From positions 64,057,290 through 64,121,289 of the forward strand of contig RSEF01000001.1 in assembly GCA_003993805.1 (NCBI GenBank): a stretch of 64,000 bases of DNA. Direction: 5' to 3'. Below, piece after piece: positions 37,801 to 51,104 of the stretch. Under the pieces are notes generated by a model, which was given only the letters and a program-made list of their open reading frames with translations, did no database searches and was not told the origin of the DNA. Source of the stretch: Himantopus leucocephalus. Its lineage: Eukaryota; Chordata; Aves; Charadriiformes; Recurvirostridae. Position 1 is the stretch's first letter. Every line of letters begins with the position of its first letter. The translations under genes were made by a program, and so were the position numbers.

Positions 37801-40800
37801 AACCTCAGAATACCACAGTGAGACAAATCCTACTGTCCTTAACTGTGGCTATGACATGTGTAATTAACATATCTGTCCACATATTGCACTATTTATCCGG
37901 TCACCCCAGTTCTCTGTACAATTGACCATTTCCCATTCAATTGGTATGAGATTTTCCACTGACTTCAGCCGGTGTTAATTAAGTCTTGTGAGTAAAGAAA
38001 ATAATTTAGCTGGAACACTGCAGCATGAAAAAAAAGATTTCCTTCAGTCTGACCACTAACCAGATGGAGTTTGGTGGAAGGATGAATATTTGCTTTCTGT
38101 GGTGGGAAGACTTCTCTCCAAGAGGTGGAATGGTAGCTTTCCTTCTGGAGTCGAAGGCACTGACTTTTTGCTTTGCTGATAGAGTTCATCTTCCAAAGAA
38201 GCTTTGGCAACACAGCAGAGACCTGTGCCCAAGTTGTAAAATATGGTTTGTGATGATGGGGTCTCTTGTTTAGTGTAGGAAAAGGCACGAAAAACTCCTT
38301 TACATTTATCACTTTAAAATTCTTGCAAGATTATAGCAGAATGATCCCACTGTAAAATCAAGTAAGCTGTCTCACTGGTTCCTCCAATACCTGAAAACAC
38401 TAATACCTCTATGCTTCTTGTGCTTCAAAAGTGAATGGAAAAAAGCCCCGAATTTTTATCATGTTTTTTTATACTTGGTTACTTTTTTTCTTCCTAGAAG
38501 TCTTAAAAGCCTAGAATCAAGGTACTAGATGCAAAATGACATGTTATTTGTATGTTTATAAAACCATATTATCAGGTATTTAAGTGACAACTAGCTCCAT
38601 ATTTAAGACGGCAAAATATTTTTTATTATAAAACTGTATTTTCCAATAGTTGTAGCTTGTGAAACATCCACCTTCTAGGCTAAAATTTGCCATGCTTGGT
38701 GAATAGTTTTAAAAAGTTTACATATAAAGTATTCAGACCATTCTCAAGTGAAAATGAGAAGCAGAATGTATTTCTCCCATAGTATCTTGTGACCCTTTTC
38801 AACAACTCTTATGAGCAAAATGGCTGACAGTTAAAAACTGTGATTTGCCATGGAAAAAGCTATGCCTAAGTCACAATGCCCACTCTTATTGTGAAGGAAA
38901 TTGATTTTTATTGAACTGAGATATAAATGTTCAAAAATCCAATACCAACCATGCGCTGTAAAGGCTTTTCCTTCTTTTTTTTTTTCCTAATTTTGCCTTA
39001 AGCCCTGATCTTGGAAAGACTTACACAAATGCGTAACTTTTCATGCTCTCTCTGAGCAGTATCCTTGGCTCCAACAGAATGACCACAATGCATACAGCCT
39101 GTGTGGGTAGCAGGTCTTTATAAAATCAGGTTACGTGCTTATTTTTTTATTATTGACATACCTTGTAACTAATCTCAATGCATAATGACCTGGCTACGTT
39201 TCAAATACTTTAACAGTTTAAAACAAGTTTGAAGGTCCCCGACTCCCGGCAAAAGAAGCACTCTTGTTAGGGTGTACATGCATCTCTCCGATTGCTGTGA
39301 TGTATAGGAAACATACACATGTCAGGGAAGAAAAATGCTCCTGAGTTTTATTCTGATCTTTTTCTGTGATTGGACTTCATAGCCTTCTGCAATTTATGGC
39401 TTCTGTTTGTTGCACTCTGAATGAGGGTGCAATCTAAAATGTGGGAGCTGGGAAGCTGTAGTTCAGGATGCAGGCTGGCTTCACTAAGCAGCCATCCCTC
39501 TCATTGTTCCTGAAGAAGCGTTTGGCAGTGGATCAAAAGGAGAACATTTGCAATTCCTACGCTGAAGCTGGAACAGTGAGCTTTTGGCAAGCCTGGTTAA
39601 AACACTAATAAAAAGGAGTCCAATCCCACAGCTGTTAAAGGTGATAGGGAAGACACCTACTGCAGGAAAAAGGCTGGGAAACTCTTCCTAGCGGCCACTG
39701 CCTTCCAGTCTCTGAGCAACTCTTGCAGGCAGCTGCAAAAGGAGGTGGAGACAAGAGACAATACGTTAGCCACAGACATTGACAGGTAGGTAGTAAACAA
39801 GGATTTGTTTAATAGAGTACAGTTGTAGACTGTATGAATGATATTAGCACATATTTTTCAGAAGAGCTCTAAAAGCACATATCATAAGGTCTATTGGAGC
39901 ACTGCCACTTAGGGAATCTGAGCAAAGGAAAAGCTTGTATGGTTACCACACGTGCTCAGTCCTCTGCTGTTGTATGGCTCTTCCCATAACAACAACGGAC
40001 TTGCCTAGAGGTATTGGAGACAGCCGTTTGCCATCTGGGTATCTCCTCAATGCAGCAACACATTGAGATGCAAGCTCCAGTTTGAAGGCATTCGAGTCAT
40101 ATTAATGTGACCAAGCTAACAAGCTCTGACTCAGTGAACCATTACGTACTGTTTCAACAACTGTTTAGGTAAAATGCCAAACCCAGATATTCTCCCCGCC
40201 CAGGCAAATGCTTTGATCAGCGCAGTAGAGAGCAAAAGTCCGTCCTACTGTCTTGCTGTCTGACCTGATGATTGACTATTCCCATCTGCCTTGAGGCCCC
40301 TGTTGGGTAAGGGCTGGGAAAGCCTAAAAGTTAGGCAGGTTGTTAAGCAACTCGAATGTTGAGAAAGAGAGATATTGGTCCATCTTTACTAGGCAAGGAA
40401 GAAAATTTGGGTTTTCTGCTAGGAAGAGAATGCCCCAAACCTGTCACTGGATAGGGGCAAACCTTTTACTCTTCATCTTTGGAATGAGGGAATGGGATCA
40501 TCTCCCTGTACTGCTGGGGAGAGCACTCCTACTCTCCCAAAAGATGGGAAAGCCCAAGTGCTAAGCCCTGTTCAGCCACGTGCTCGCTACATTGCTCAGT
40601 GCCATATTCAGGCTGCTCTGACATACTTACCCCGTCTTGCCACAAGCCATAGGGTTTGTGGGCCCTTAGCACAGGTTTGGATGCCAGTCTGAGGATATCA
40701 GCCCAAAAGTTCAGTGCTGCAGCTGCTATGACCTCTCCTGGTTCAGGCCTGGAGGGACACCAGAGCCACATGGCAGACCTCAGCATGGAGGGCCGTGTGT

Positions 40801-43800
40801 GAGCTATCCCACCACTGACTCACATAAGAGCTCCACGGGAGGGAGGGAGGGAGGTGGGCAGGGGTCTGTGGAGACAGAGTAGGCGCAGGATAGGACTGTG
40901 CTGGGCACAAATAAGGCACATTTTTCGTGATTTGCAAATGGCCATTTGTGATCCAGCTCTCAGCACTGAAGTGGAAGGAAAGGAGTGGGTGCATTACAGC
41001 AGGTTGGCTCTCAGCTTGCAGTGGGGGCAAGTACCAAACGGAGTCCTCCTTATTGCAGGCAGTCAGAGGGCTCATGGGTAACAAATCCAGTTTATCTAAA
41101 CAAAGAGGCAATTGTGTATTGCACACATATTATTTTATCCAGGGGCTATGATGACTCAAGCTTCCTTTCTTGCAGCTGATGGCATCATTACAAGGTTTCT
41201 GCTCTGAATTAGAACAGGAACCCTTGAAGGAATAATAGCCTCATGATTCATAGCTTCCTGTTATTTATTTGCTCTATAAATTACTTAATCCCATTGTAGA
41301 GAGATCAGGGTGAGGCTGAGTGTAGTGCAGGGGCCACCAACAAGCGTTAAGGCCTGGGATGGTGGACTGGCAGGGGCCGAGGCATGAACACGTGCAGGAC
41401 TGCCACTTTGGGGCAAACTCTAAGCAGGGTGGCAGCTTTGTTTACTGCCCGGGACCTTACTACCCGCACCTTTTACCGGTGTACGTTTTCCACCAACTTT
41501 GAAGAATGGTGAGATGAGTTGGCCTCACTCCAGTTGAATTTAATCACTCATAGCTCCTCTAATATTTCCTAAGCTCAGTGGGTTGTAGAAAACTGTCATT
41601 AAACATGCAAAAGCAACACTGACGTTTACTCTGCAAGGAGGGAGAGAACATATGGAGTGAGCCCACGCTTCGTGCACTGCAGCGCTTCAGAGACTGGATT
41701 AGCATCTCTTTTTTCGGTTGCTGGTCTGGCCTGGAAGGTTTGTTAATTGACTGGTGTTAGCATGGCGAAAACATCAGTGTGTTATCCTGAATGCAGCTGC
41801 AAGGATGATCCTAATGTAATTCTATACCTTCTGATGCTTGATTTCTATTAACGTTCAGTAGATTATCACAAATATTTGGCTGCTGACATCACGAGTGAGG
41901 TCACACCTGTTACCAAGATGGTTCTTTTTCAGTGTCTCTCAGTTTTTCGTCACTGCCATCTCCCCTTACTCCCCACCAACACTCAGTGATTGTGTGATAG
42001 AGTGTTTGGTTTTGTGGCCTTACTCCATACCATATAACTGGGGTCAAGAGATAAATATCACTTACAAAGGCTCCAGAAATAATTGATGTTTTTCACTGAA
42101 AATTCAGTGAAAATTTTAAATACAATTCACAGCTTTTACATGGCAATAAGCGCTTCTAGGAATGACATTCTGAGCAAAACGGGAGTACCTTTCTTTAACC
42201 CCAGCCCTTCTGTGCTTGCAGCTTGATATTTCCTGTTTGAAGTGAGAATGCAAGCAGTAAATAATGATTCTCTGTTAGAGGGAATTATTGAAATGAGTAT
42301 TTTGGGAATGGAGCTTACGGCCCATTTTGCGCTATAAATGGAAAAAGATGGAAGGGGTAAAAGCCAGTTGTAACTGGCTCATGGATTTTTCAGTTTCTTA
42401 ACTCTCTTCTCCTTCTCTTTATAAATATCTACATATGTGCATGTATATTTAATGTACTGAATTGCTTCTCCTTCATGTCTCATGGTGTAAGCTCCGGCAT
42501 CTTGATGTTAGGAAAGCCACAGGAGAATCCCAGGCTTGCACCTAAACTCTTCAGTTGCAACATCTTACATAGCTCTTCCTGGGCCAATGGAAACGATGCA
42601 GGTATAGTGACAGTGCTTTTGGAGTGAGCTCTGGAACTTTATTTGATGTTAGAATTAAGTTGGAGTTCAGTGGGTTAGACTTCATCTGCATCTACAAGCA
42701 GCTCTCCTCATCTGTGCAATTCCCTTACTCAGCACTCCTTTCCAGAGTGAAAGAAATTAGCGTTATTTCTTTGGCAGCTGATCTAGAAACTCGGGGTCAA
42801 GTCCTCCAGCTTCTTTGTAGAGTTTTATATCGCATCCATTACTGCAGCCTTCAAGCGCTTTTTCATGTAAAAAAAGTCCCTAAATCCCACGTAGAGTTCA
42901 TGGGGCCTCTGGCAGTTTCCTTTTTTGGGGTCAGCACTCTGCGTGGATGGCTGTTCTCTTTGCAGGGAATGAGGGAATGAAGGCATGAGGTGGGGAGAAT
43001 AAAGCTTTTTGCATTGTTAGTGTCAGTGATGGCAGTAAAGTTGTCTCCAAGGAAAGCCTAGTGACATCCCTTAGAGACCCCCAGGCTTGGGAGTGTACTT
43101 GCTCCCCACTTGAATAATTTCCACAGAGACTTCCCTTTGATTAGAGCTGTTTTGTTGTCAGTTCTCAGAGGCACTGGCTCAGAGAAGCCCAGCTGTCAAC
43201 AGGGGTCACAGATTGAAATTTGGTCCTTCACGGAGCAGGGTTTCAATCCTTCAGCTTCTTTAAAAAATGAGACTTTGAATTGATGTCAGAGGCTATCTGC
43301 GAGCTAGGGAAGGAACTACAGCAGAAGCTCTGTATGCCTGCTGCGACTTCAGCCATACAGAAAGCGACATTTTATACCAGCTGGAATTGAGTGGCAACCT
43401 TAAACTGAGATCCAGATATGGTTGCTTCTAATATTCCATGCTGATAGATGCATATATTGTGTTAGCCATGTCCCATTCCTGGGAGGAAGAGATAAAGTTG
43501 CCTTGCAAGCTGAAGGAAAAAGCATTTTTAGAAATTAATGTGAATTGGTTGCCCAGATTAGCGAGGAATCTGGTGGGACTCTGCACCATTGTTGACAAAT
43601 GAGCTTCACCAGTGGAGCCACCCTCAAAGCGCGTTTGGTCCTAAAATGCCAGCGGGTGGGTCATTTTATTACAAAGCTGTATCAATGCAGTGAAACCTTC
43701 TGTCTCCAGACTGACATGGACTCTGCAGGTTACAAATGCTCCAACTGTGGCAGTGAATATATTACCAGAGCAGCGGTGTGTGGGGGTTGGATATAAAAAG

Positions 43801-44639
43801 GGGAAGAACTACTTTGGTAAATAGAGAGTGGGAGCAATGGTGAGACTGACTCCCATGCCTTGGATCAGACTGCTTCATACGTTAATTGTTACTGGGTATG
43901 GAGAAAGTACGGCAAATGGCAGGCATTCCTATAATGTTCAGGTGCTTCTGGCTCAATGGGTGATCTCTGTTTAAGAGCCAGCACTCAGTCCATGCTCTGG
44001 TGGGTCTTTGTATACAGTCGAGCACCAGGCCAGCTGGGGTGGGGAGGGGGAGGCAGAGCAGACACTTCCCCAAGGCCAAATACTGTAAGGTGTGTGGTAA
44101 CACAAGGGGAACTCTGCTTGGGAAGTCTTTTCTGGATCTGCGTGACCCTCAGAGTGTAGCATGGGTGAAGCATGGGTGGCCCATGAGTGGGAACAACAGT
44201 GACAGATTTTTTCCTGTAGTTCCATGCCCTGGTTCCTTCTGCTGTTTGGTAGCACAGATGGCTTTTGTAGGGTGCATGCAAAGAGACAGAGCAGGCTGTA
44301 AGAAGCAAAGTGGAGAGATGTCACACTATGGTGTGGGGAAAATAAGGGCAGATGTCCAGTCCAAGAAGAGGATGAAGATCAGGAGCAGCAAATGGCTGGG
44401 CATCCAAGCCTTCTTCCCAGCACTGGCCATGGAAGAGGCAGCAAAAAAACTGGCAAAGTTAAGGTGAGAAAGTGGCATTATTGGTGTGGGGTTGAGGGTT
44501 TTTGTGCAGAAGAGATGCTGAGGTAATATGAATGTGAGATGAAAGAAAAGTCCAAAACTAGTCATGCAACACAGTCCTCAGGTTTTCACTGGGAGCATCC
44601 TCATGGAGTCTGGCATCTCATGTTGAAAAGAGGTCTTAC
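34899..44639. other. no gene recognised
   Basis: Nearly ten kilobases of intergenic-looking sequence. A (GGGA)n tract lies at 40837-40857. A small CG-bearing patch around 36750-36860 is too short to call an island. AT-rich stretches occur at 36120-36620 and 38440-38720. Open frames are short and unrecognised. Confidence 0.6.
40837..40857 (+). repeat. (GGGA)n tract, G-quadruplex-capable
   Basis: Four GGGA units followed by GGTGGG, giving at least four GGG runs with one-base spacers on the plus strand. Confidence 0.8.
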
Positions 44640-45044
44640 AGAGAGGCATGCAGCCTGACTACAGAGATGGAGAACCCACCATTGCCCTGGGTATTTTGTT
44701 CCAGTAATTAGTCATCTGTGCTCGTAAGAAGTTGTGTCCCATTACTACGTTAGATTTGCTGGGCTTCACCTTCTGGTAATTAGTTCTTGTTATGCCTCTC
44801 TCTGCTAGATTAAAGATCCCTTTTGTAGCCAGTATTTTCTCCCCATGTGGGTAATTATACCCTGTAGCCACACCACTTCTCAATCTTATTTTTGATTAAC
44901 TAAAACAGATTGAGCTCCTTAAGTCTTTCCCTGAAAGGCAGCAGGCTCTTTTGTTCTTTATCCAACCCCAGTCTTTGAATTACATTTTGTGACTCTTCTC
45001 TCCATCCTGTCCAGTTTCGTGGTACCTTTCTAACAAATGGGTGG
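44640..45044 (-). mobile_element. old CR1-type LINE 3' region
   Basis: On the minus strand the segment reads as a worn CR1 ORF2 end: HNFLRAQMTNYWNKIPRAMV followed by GSPSL, matching the RVxxxWNxLPxEVVExPSL ending of the family. It is flanked on the ORF2 side by a decayed block around 44885-45030 (the TCTTTCCCTGAAAGGCAGC and CCATCCTGTCCAGTTTCGTG area). More diverged than the 18.5 and 34.6 kb copies. Confidence 0.65.
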
Positions 45045-45629
45045 TAGGACATGATTCAGTGTTCTTCTGGCAGCAGTGCTCATAGTGGGTCATCAACCAT
45101 GCCAGTACTTTTAGTTTTAGTATTTTTATAGTAAAGAGTATGCTATCATGTGCAACCCAACAAGCAACACACCAAACAACCCTTTGGACTCTGAACTCCT
45201 GCAGATACTCAGATACCACCTATTAGCTGCTCCAGGCTGAGGGGCAGGGCTGACTGGAAAGCTGCTGATGTGCCAGTGGGCAAGGATTTGCTGCAGCGTA
45301 GGGCACCCTGGTCCTCAGTGCCTCAAGGACTCAGCAAGGACCATGGGGCTGCCTGCTGCACCTGGAGAGGGTGTGAGCTCTGTATTTCTCCCCAGGGAGA
45401 GGCAGGGGCTTCCCCATTCAGAACATACCTCTGCTTCAAGCCTCTTAGCTTACTGGTCCTGCACAGGAGATGAAGTCTTTTCCACACGATTCACTATTCC
45501 TTTACAGTTATACACCAAAACTGCTTTAGCTCTGCTGGCCCCAAACAGCTAATGTTCAGCTCTTTGTCTTTATGAATGTTACTACATTTTGGGGTTTGTT
45601 CTATGTCTGACACAGACTTTATAAGCTTT
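45045..45629. other. no gene recognised
   Basis: About 580 bp between an old CR1 relic and the solo LTR. The two overlapping open frames at 45268-45552 show no recognisable family. Confidence 0.55.
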
Positions 45630-45942
45630 TGTATTGGGTTTTGCGTGGCGAGGTTTTGGTAGCAGGGGAGCTACAGGGGTGGCTTCTGTAGGAAGCTGCT
45701 AGAACCTTCTCTCATGTCCAATAGAGCCAGTGTCAGCCGGCTCCAAGTTGGACCAGCCACTGGCCAAGGTTGAAGCCCATCAGTGATGGTGGCAGCACCT
45801 CTGGGATAACATAGTTAAGAAGGGGAAAAAAACGCCCTGCACAACACCAGCAGCAGTCAGAAGAGAGGTGAGAGAAACAACTCTGCAGACACCAAGGTCA
45901 GTGAAGGAGGGGGAGAAAGTGCTTCAGGTGCTGGAGCAGATA

Positions 45943-46269
45943 TCCACCTGCAGCCCCTGGAGGACCCCATGCCGGAGCACGTGGATGCTCAAAGGAGGCT
46001 GTGACTCTGTGGAAACCCTGCACTGGAGCAGGCTCCTGGCAGGACCTGTGGACCCACGGGAAGAAGAGCCCACGCTGGCGCAGGTCTTCTGCCAGGACTT
46101 GTGACCCTGTGGGAGACGCACACTGGAGCACACTGTTCCTGAGGGGCTGCACCCCGTGGAAGGGACCCACTATGGAGCAGTTTGTGAAGAACTGCAGCCT
46201 GTGGGAAGGACTCAGGTTGGAGAAGTTCATGGAGGACTGTCTCCCATGGGAGAGACCCCATGCTGGAGC
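45943..46269 (+). repeat. degenerate ~48-bp tandem repeat within the LTR
   Basis: About seven units, each ending in a GGAGCA-type word (variants include GGCGCA and GGAGA) and carrying a CCxGTGGxA..GACCC block, spaced roughly 36-52 bp apart. The open frames that run through it on both strands (about 190-205 codons, crossing the N gap) come from this periodicity, not from a gene. Confidence 0.7.
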
Positions 46270-46347
46270 AGGGGAAGAATGTGAGGAGTCCTCCCTCCCC
46301 AAGAAGGAAGGAGCAGCAGAGACAACATGTGATGAACTGACTGCAAC

Positions 46348-46447
46348 NNNNNNNNNNNNNNNNNNNNNNNNNNNNNNNNNNNNNNNNNNNNNNNNNNNNN
46401 NNNNNNNNNNNNNNNNNNNNNNNNNNNNNNNNNNNNNNNNNNNNNNN
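46348..46447. other. assembly gap (100 N)
   Basis: Exactly 100 N, the usual placeholder for a gap of unknown size. It falls directly after the LTR's tandem repeats, so repeat collapse is the likely reason. Confidence 0.95.
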
Positions 46448-46524
46448 CCCTGTCCAGCTGAGGAGGGGAGTGATAGAGGGGCTTTGGTGGATACCTGGCA
46501 TCCAGCCAGGGTCAATTGGCCACA

Positions 46525-49500
46525 GCTTCACAGACAAACCACGACTAGTTCTTTTTGTTTGTGGCAATAATCTAGTCTTCAGGTTGTGATATGGAATTGC
46601 TCAAGCATCAGACAGAAAAGAAGTTCGCTCCACGATATTAACCAGAGTAGTTTGAACACATTAACTGTGTTCTATTCCAGACTCATTTGTTATACATAAG
46701 ATGTCATCTTATAGCTTTTCTTAATACATTACCTTTGAATATAGAGGGTGTCTAGGTGCAGATGAGCTGCTGTTGCAGGCACATCATTATTTTTTGGGAT
46801 ATCTTGCCTTTGGAGTACTGGATTTCAAGACTTTAATGTTGTACTAAGCCAAAAGGCTTATGCTAAGGTATGAAAATACAGTCATCACAGTGGATATTCT
46901 TCAGGTAAACCTAATCTACAGCAGCAATCACCTAATTCTGATAAAATTAAAAATAGACAGACAGGAAGATAGTCAGAGAGAGAAAAATATTCTAACAGAT
47001 CTTTTGTTGATGACACACATTGAGGGAAGCATCAGAATAAACAGATTTAAGCATGGTTAGGAGCTTAGATCGTATATTATTTCTTTCTGTTTATAACATA
47101 AAAGGAAGGGCTCTTTCTGCCAAGCATGACTGATTGCTTGTGACGAGATTTGGAGGGATGCCTTTAGAACAAATGGAGGTTTTTCTCTTCAGTGTTCCCA
47201 GTCGGGGTGCCTCAACTGGGCAACAGTGAAATGTGACACAAAGCTGCCTTGACCACAGAGCAGGCTTGTGAAGGAGGGCAAGATGACAGGGGAGACAATT
47301 CTGCACTAGGGAAAAAAAAAAGCCATCCTGTGCTGTACACCAACTATTCCGTATGTGCTATAAAGCCCACCAGGAGCTGGGGTTGTTGGTGTCAATGTGA
47401 TAACCAATGACTCAGGGCATGTCTCCACAGAGGAGGCACAGGGAGATGGGACCCTGTGGTGAGGTGTGAGGTCTGAGCCATTTCTGGGCTAAGCCAGGTG
47501 AGCACAGCTCTGGTAGCACAGCTGGAGGTAGCACCTTATCCTAAGGGAAGCCCACAGAAAGACAGAGCAAGCGGAATTACTCCCCCACTGTACAGATGGC
47601 GAGCTGACACACAGATGGCAGTGGCCAAAAAAACCCCAAACAGTGTCATACAAAAAATTTATGGTCAAGCAGGGCCGTGAACGTAGATCTTCCAAGCCCC
47701 ATGCACGGGCTGCTGGAGGGGTGGGAGTGGGGGGTGGGAGTGGGGAGGGAGGACTGTCAGGAGCAAGGTGAATGTCTTGAAGCGACCCCAGGAGATGAAA
47801 CAAAGTCAGCAGTTGGAAAGAACTGAGGACACACAGACCAAAGCTATGCTGTACTTAATCTGCTTAGATGCTCACTTTGCTGTGAGCCAGCACCAGGGTA
47901 TGTGAGAGTCGTATGCTCCTACCCACCAGCTTCACGAATGCTTTTACGACCACAGTCAACTCCCCTAGGCCCTCAGACACAGTTGTCCAGAATAATCAGA
48001 CAGTAGAGGAGACAGGGAAAGAAAGGAAAAGAAAACAAGGTAAAGAAAGGAAATGAGAAAGCTCTTTGATCAAAGCCTTCTATGGATAGGATTTATTATT
48101 ATTATTCTAATACCTTTTACCACAGCAGTGGGCCTTTCTCAGGCAGGAGATGCCAGCTGGGACAAAACAGGTGCAAAGCTGGTTCACTTTACAACGTGGA
48201 TTCTTGCCTAATAGGGGCTGAACTCCAGCCATCAAATGCATTTCAATTAGAGTCTCAGGTTTGTCCCTGACATATTAGACAGCTCTGTGATTCAGCCAGC
48301 TATGTCCATCTTCCAGCGGCTAATTCGTTGCTCCCGTAGGAAGCGGATTCGGAGTGAAGTACAAACACCGCAAGGTTTCTGCAGAATGGCTTCGGAAGGG
48401 GAGCACACCCATCCTTACCTTTCCAACCACCTCTAACATGGGGAACGTTTCCATGCTTTAGTCTAGTAAGATGAGAAGCGAGGTTGAGTTTTCCAGGGCC
48501 CTCTCCAAAGACCATGGCTGAGCATCACCAGCTTTCTTGGGGTCTATAGAATGTCATCGCTGTGGTGGATTCCTGGAAACTGAGTCAGATTTGTCCAGCA
48601 CAAGCTATCTTATAGCAGGGGGAAGGTTGCCATTAATACTGCTTCTGCCAGGGCCTGGTGGCAGGAGGGAGACCATTGCCCCAGCAATTTTCCAACTGCC
48701 AGGAAAGGGATTGTCAGTTCTACCAACATCAGGCATGCAGCAGCAGAGTCCAGGATGCAGGGAAACAGCAGCTGGGTTTCATGGGGTCTAAGAGAGAAGA
48801 AGCGTTTTTTTCAGCAGGATTCAAGTGACCCCGCAGAGCAAAGGGCAAGACCCACAGGCAACAAGCTGGTAGGTGGCAGCAGCACTGTCAGCAAAACAAA
48901 TTCTCATCAGCGGACATTACCTTCCTGCCTGCATTGTCTTTCCTAGCTGAGTGATGCCTTCCCATCAAACAAGGACAGGAGAAGGAGGAGGGCAGAAGCA
49001 GCCAGGGTTGCAAACTGCACCTGACTCAGACCTTCCAGGCGAAGATGTCACTGCTCCTTCTAGATAGAAAAGGGTACTCTCATTTTGCAAATGATAATTT
49101 TAAATAGCTTTCCTTAAGTCATGGAGCAAACTCTGGCCACAGTTGAAATAAGCAGTAGCTTCCACTCGCCTTTAATTGCACACTTTAACCGTTATTAAAT
49201 AATACTATTAAGGGAAAACCTAGATACATTGACTGTGACAGGAGACGTATTATGTTACTTTGTCTGGTAAGTTTATGACAACAGCTACAATAATTTTAGG
49301 GCTAAGTGGATGAGATGGAAAAAAAGAAAAAGGGTATATTCTTATTAGGAGCTAGCTAAGGAATGTCCTGCCTAAAAACCAATTTTTGCATAACTGAAAT
49401 ATTTTCATGAGAAATTTCAAGTTTGACAACAAATTCCAATTTTCCCCTGAGAAAATGCAAATGACAGCTGTAGAGCTGTCTGCCTGGTGGGCATTTGTCA

Positions 49501-49870
49501 ACTTTGTTTTCTGTCTTCAGGGAGGCAGTGGAATCAACAAGAGCCGTTTTGACAGGCAGAAAGTCAGCAGGCCAAACAATAAATTAATAAATTCTGCTTT
49601 AACTTTTCTAAAGACTATAGATATGTGGGAATCCTACCTAGAATTTCACTTTTACAGAAAGCGTTTGTATTTAATTCCTCCCTTCCTTGTATTTTGGGAG
49701 CACGACAGCACTGAGCTTTGTGTATGGTGCAACAAGTGAAGAAGTGAGGCACAGAAGGGACTGCAATCCAGAATTTCCCAAGTGACAGTGGCTGCTGAGC
49801 CTGACCCACATTTTCAGAGTTTTTGAGCTTTTACCTGAACACCAAAATAGCCAGCCACATCTTAAAGTGC
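46525..49870. other. no gene recognised
   Basis: 3.3 kb without a supportable gene. It contains a G-rich tract at 47716-47752, a purine-rich (GAAA)-type patch at 48007-48061 and a short (ATT)n at about 48091-48106. Confidence 0.6.
47716..47752 (+). repeat. G-rich direct repeat, G-quadruplex-capable
   Basis: Two copies of a GGTGGGAGTGGGG unit in tandem plus flanking GAGGGG and AGGGAGG give at least six runs of three or more G with short spacers. Confidence 0.75.
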
Positions 49871-50148
49871 AAAATCATAAAATAATAGATTAATTTATGT
49901 CAGAAGGATCAATTCTGGGTCACCTTGTCCAACTCCCTGCTCCGAGGGGGACCAACTACCAAATTAGATGAGGTTGCTCAGGACCTTATCTACCTGAGCT
50001 TTAAAAATCTCCCAGGTTGCACAGTCCCTCTGGACCACTCTTGCAGTGCTTCCACCACACTTATAGTGAAAAATTTTCCTTATATTAAATTGAAATTTCT
50101 GTTGTTGCAAATTGTGACCTTTGCCACTTGTCCTTTTGCTGTAAACCC
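49871..50148 (-). mobile_element. CR1 LINE 3' fragment (older)
   Basis: AAATCATAAAATAATAGATT at the left end is a worn CR1 terminus. It is followed by a CTTGTCCAACTCCCTGCTCC block, AGATGAGGTTGCTCAGGACC, CTTCCACCAC and, near the right end, ACCTTTGCCACTTGTCC. These are in the right order for the 3' UTR and last ORF2 codons of a CR1 copy on the minus strand. Confidence 0.82.
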
Positions 50149-51104
50149 ACTTTAGAAGTAGTAGTAGTAGAGATGAGTTAGTGCTCTCAGCTTTACCCTC
50201 TCTGGGAGATCAATCAGGCAAAATTGGAGGGGCAAACTACTCCCAGCTCAAGTACCAGCTATTCAGAAGTAGGTGTAGAAGTGGAATGAAACCCCCACTT
50301 TGGGCTCAGAATGCTATTTGAGTGCGGAACACTGCCTAATCAAACATGGTTTGTGATGATTGCTCCAGTCCAGCTAATCTTAACCTGATTTAAAGGTATG
50401 TAATATAACAGGGAGTGGAAAAGTAGCATCACTTATCAAGTCTAGCATTCCCTGTCAGGTTAGCAGAGACTGATCACCATGACTCTTATGTTCTCTGCTC
50501 CTTAGTTTAAAGTATACTGTTCACACTGTGGCATAAGTCTATGAACTGTTAATCTCCTCATGGTATGTATTTTTGGCCAAATCTGTACAAAACCACCATG
50601 GTGGTTTACTGGGGTTGAGCATGCCAGCCATTTCTCAGTAGCCAGCCATTGGCTTACCAGTGACTCCAGCAACAACGTACAGGAAAGTGAAGCTAAAAAA
50701 AGGAAAAGCACAGGATTGTCAGAACTGTTGGGTGGATGTGAGGCTGATCAGAGCCAAAAAAGGTCTTAATAGGTGGAAAGGTTTGCAAGAGTGATAACTA
50801 GCACAGGGGCAGTGAAGGGGAATGTCCTAAAAACAGAGTGGTCAGGGCTGCTCTGGCCATGCAACGCAGCGTGCTCTCACACTTGCTCTTTCCCCTGTCC
50901 CTCTCCATCTCTCTATCTCCTCAAAGACCAATCTAACCTAGTGTTTTCACAGGAGCACTGCCAGCAGAGAATCCCAAAAGGACAAGCCAAACCAGCACAT
51001 CTCTGGAGTACCCTTAATACTTTCACATGGCTTTTTGCTAGGCTGAACGAGAGAGCAATCCATTACTTAATCTTGCTGCCACTCTGCGATTGTTCCCTGC
51101 AGTA
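50149..51104. other. no gene recognised
   Basis: About 950 bp with a short (AGT)n run at 50157-50169 and nothing else I can name. Confidence 0.55.

Larger units (their letters stand above)
45630..46524 (+). mobile_element. solo LTR of an avian endogenous retrovirus
   Basis: The element starts TGTATTGGGTTTTGCGTGG and ends GGTCAATTGGCCACA, so it has the TG...CA ends of an LTR. The flanking five bases are GCTTT (45625-45629) and GCTTC (46525-46529), a 4-of-5 match to a 5-bp target duplication. From memory the sequence matches a repeat found many times in bird genomes (start, CTACAGGGGTGGCTTCTGT block, and end). A worn TATA-like segment (ATAACATAGTTAAG) sits at 45806-45819. The middle holds degenerate tandem units of about 48 bp. 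No retroviral gag, pol or env sequence lies beside it, so I read it as a solo LTR left by recombination. Strand is assigned from the TATA-like element and TG start. Class is not certain. Confidence 0.7.

Noticed and set aside
44000..44467. 155-codon plus-strand frame with two CxxC-like cysteines
   Set aside because: The cysteine spacing does not continue into a zinc-finger pattern, and overlapping frames on the other strand are equally long.
45898..46570. Open frames of about 190-205 codons on both strands in the LTR
   Set aside because: They cross 100 unknown bases and follow the periodicity of the 48-bp tandem repeats. LTRs do not encode such proteins.
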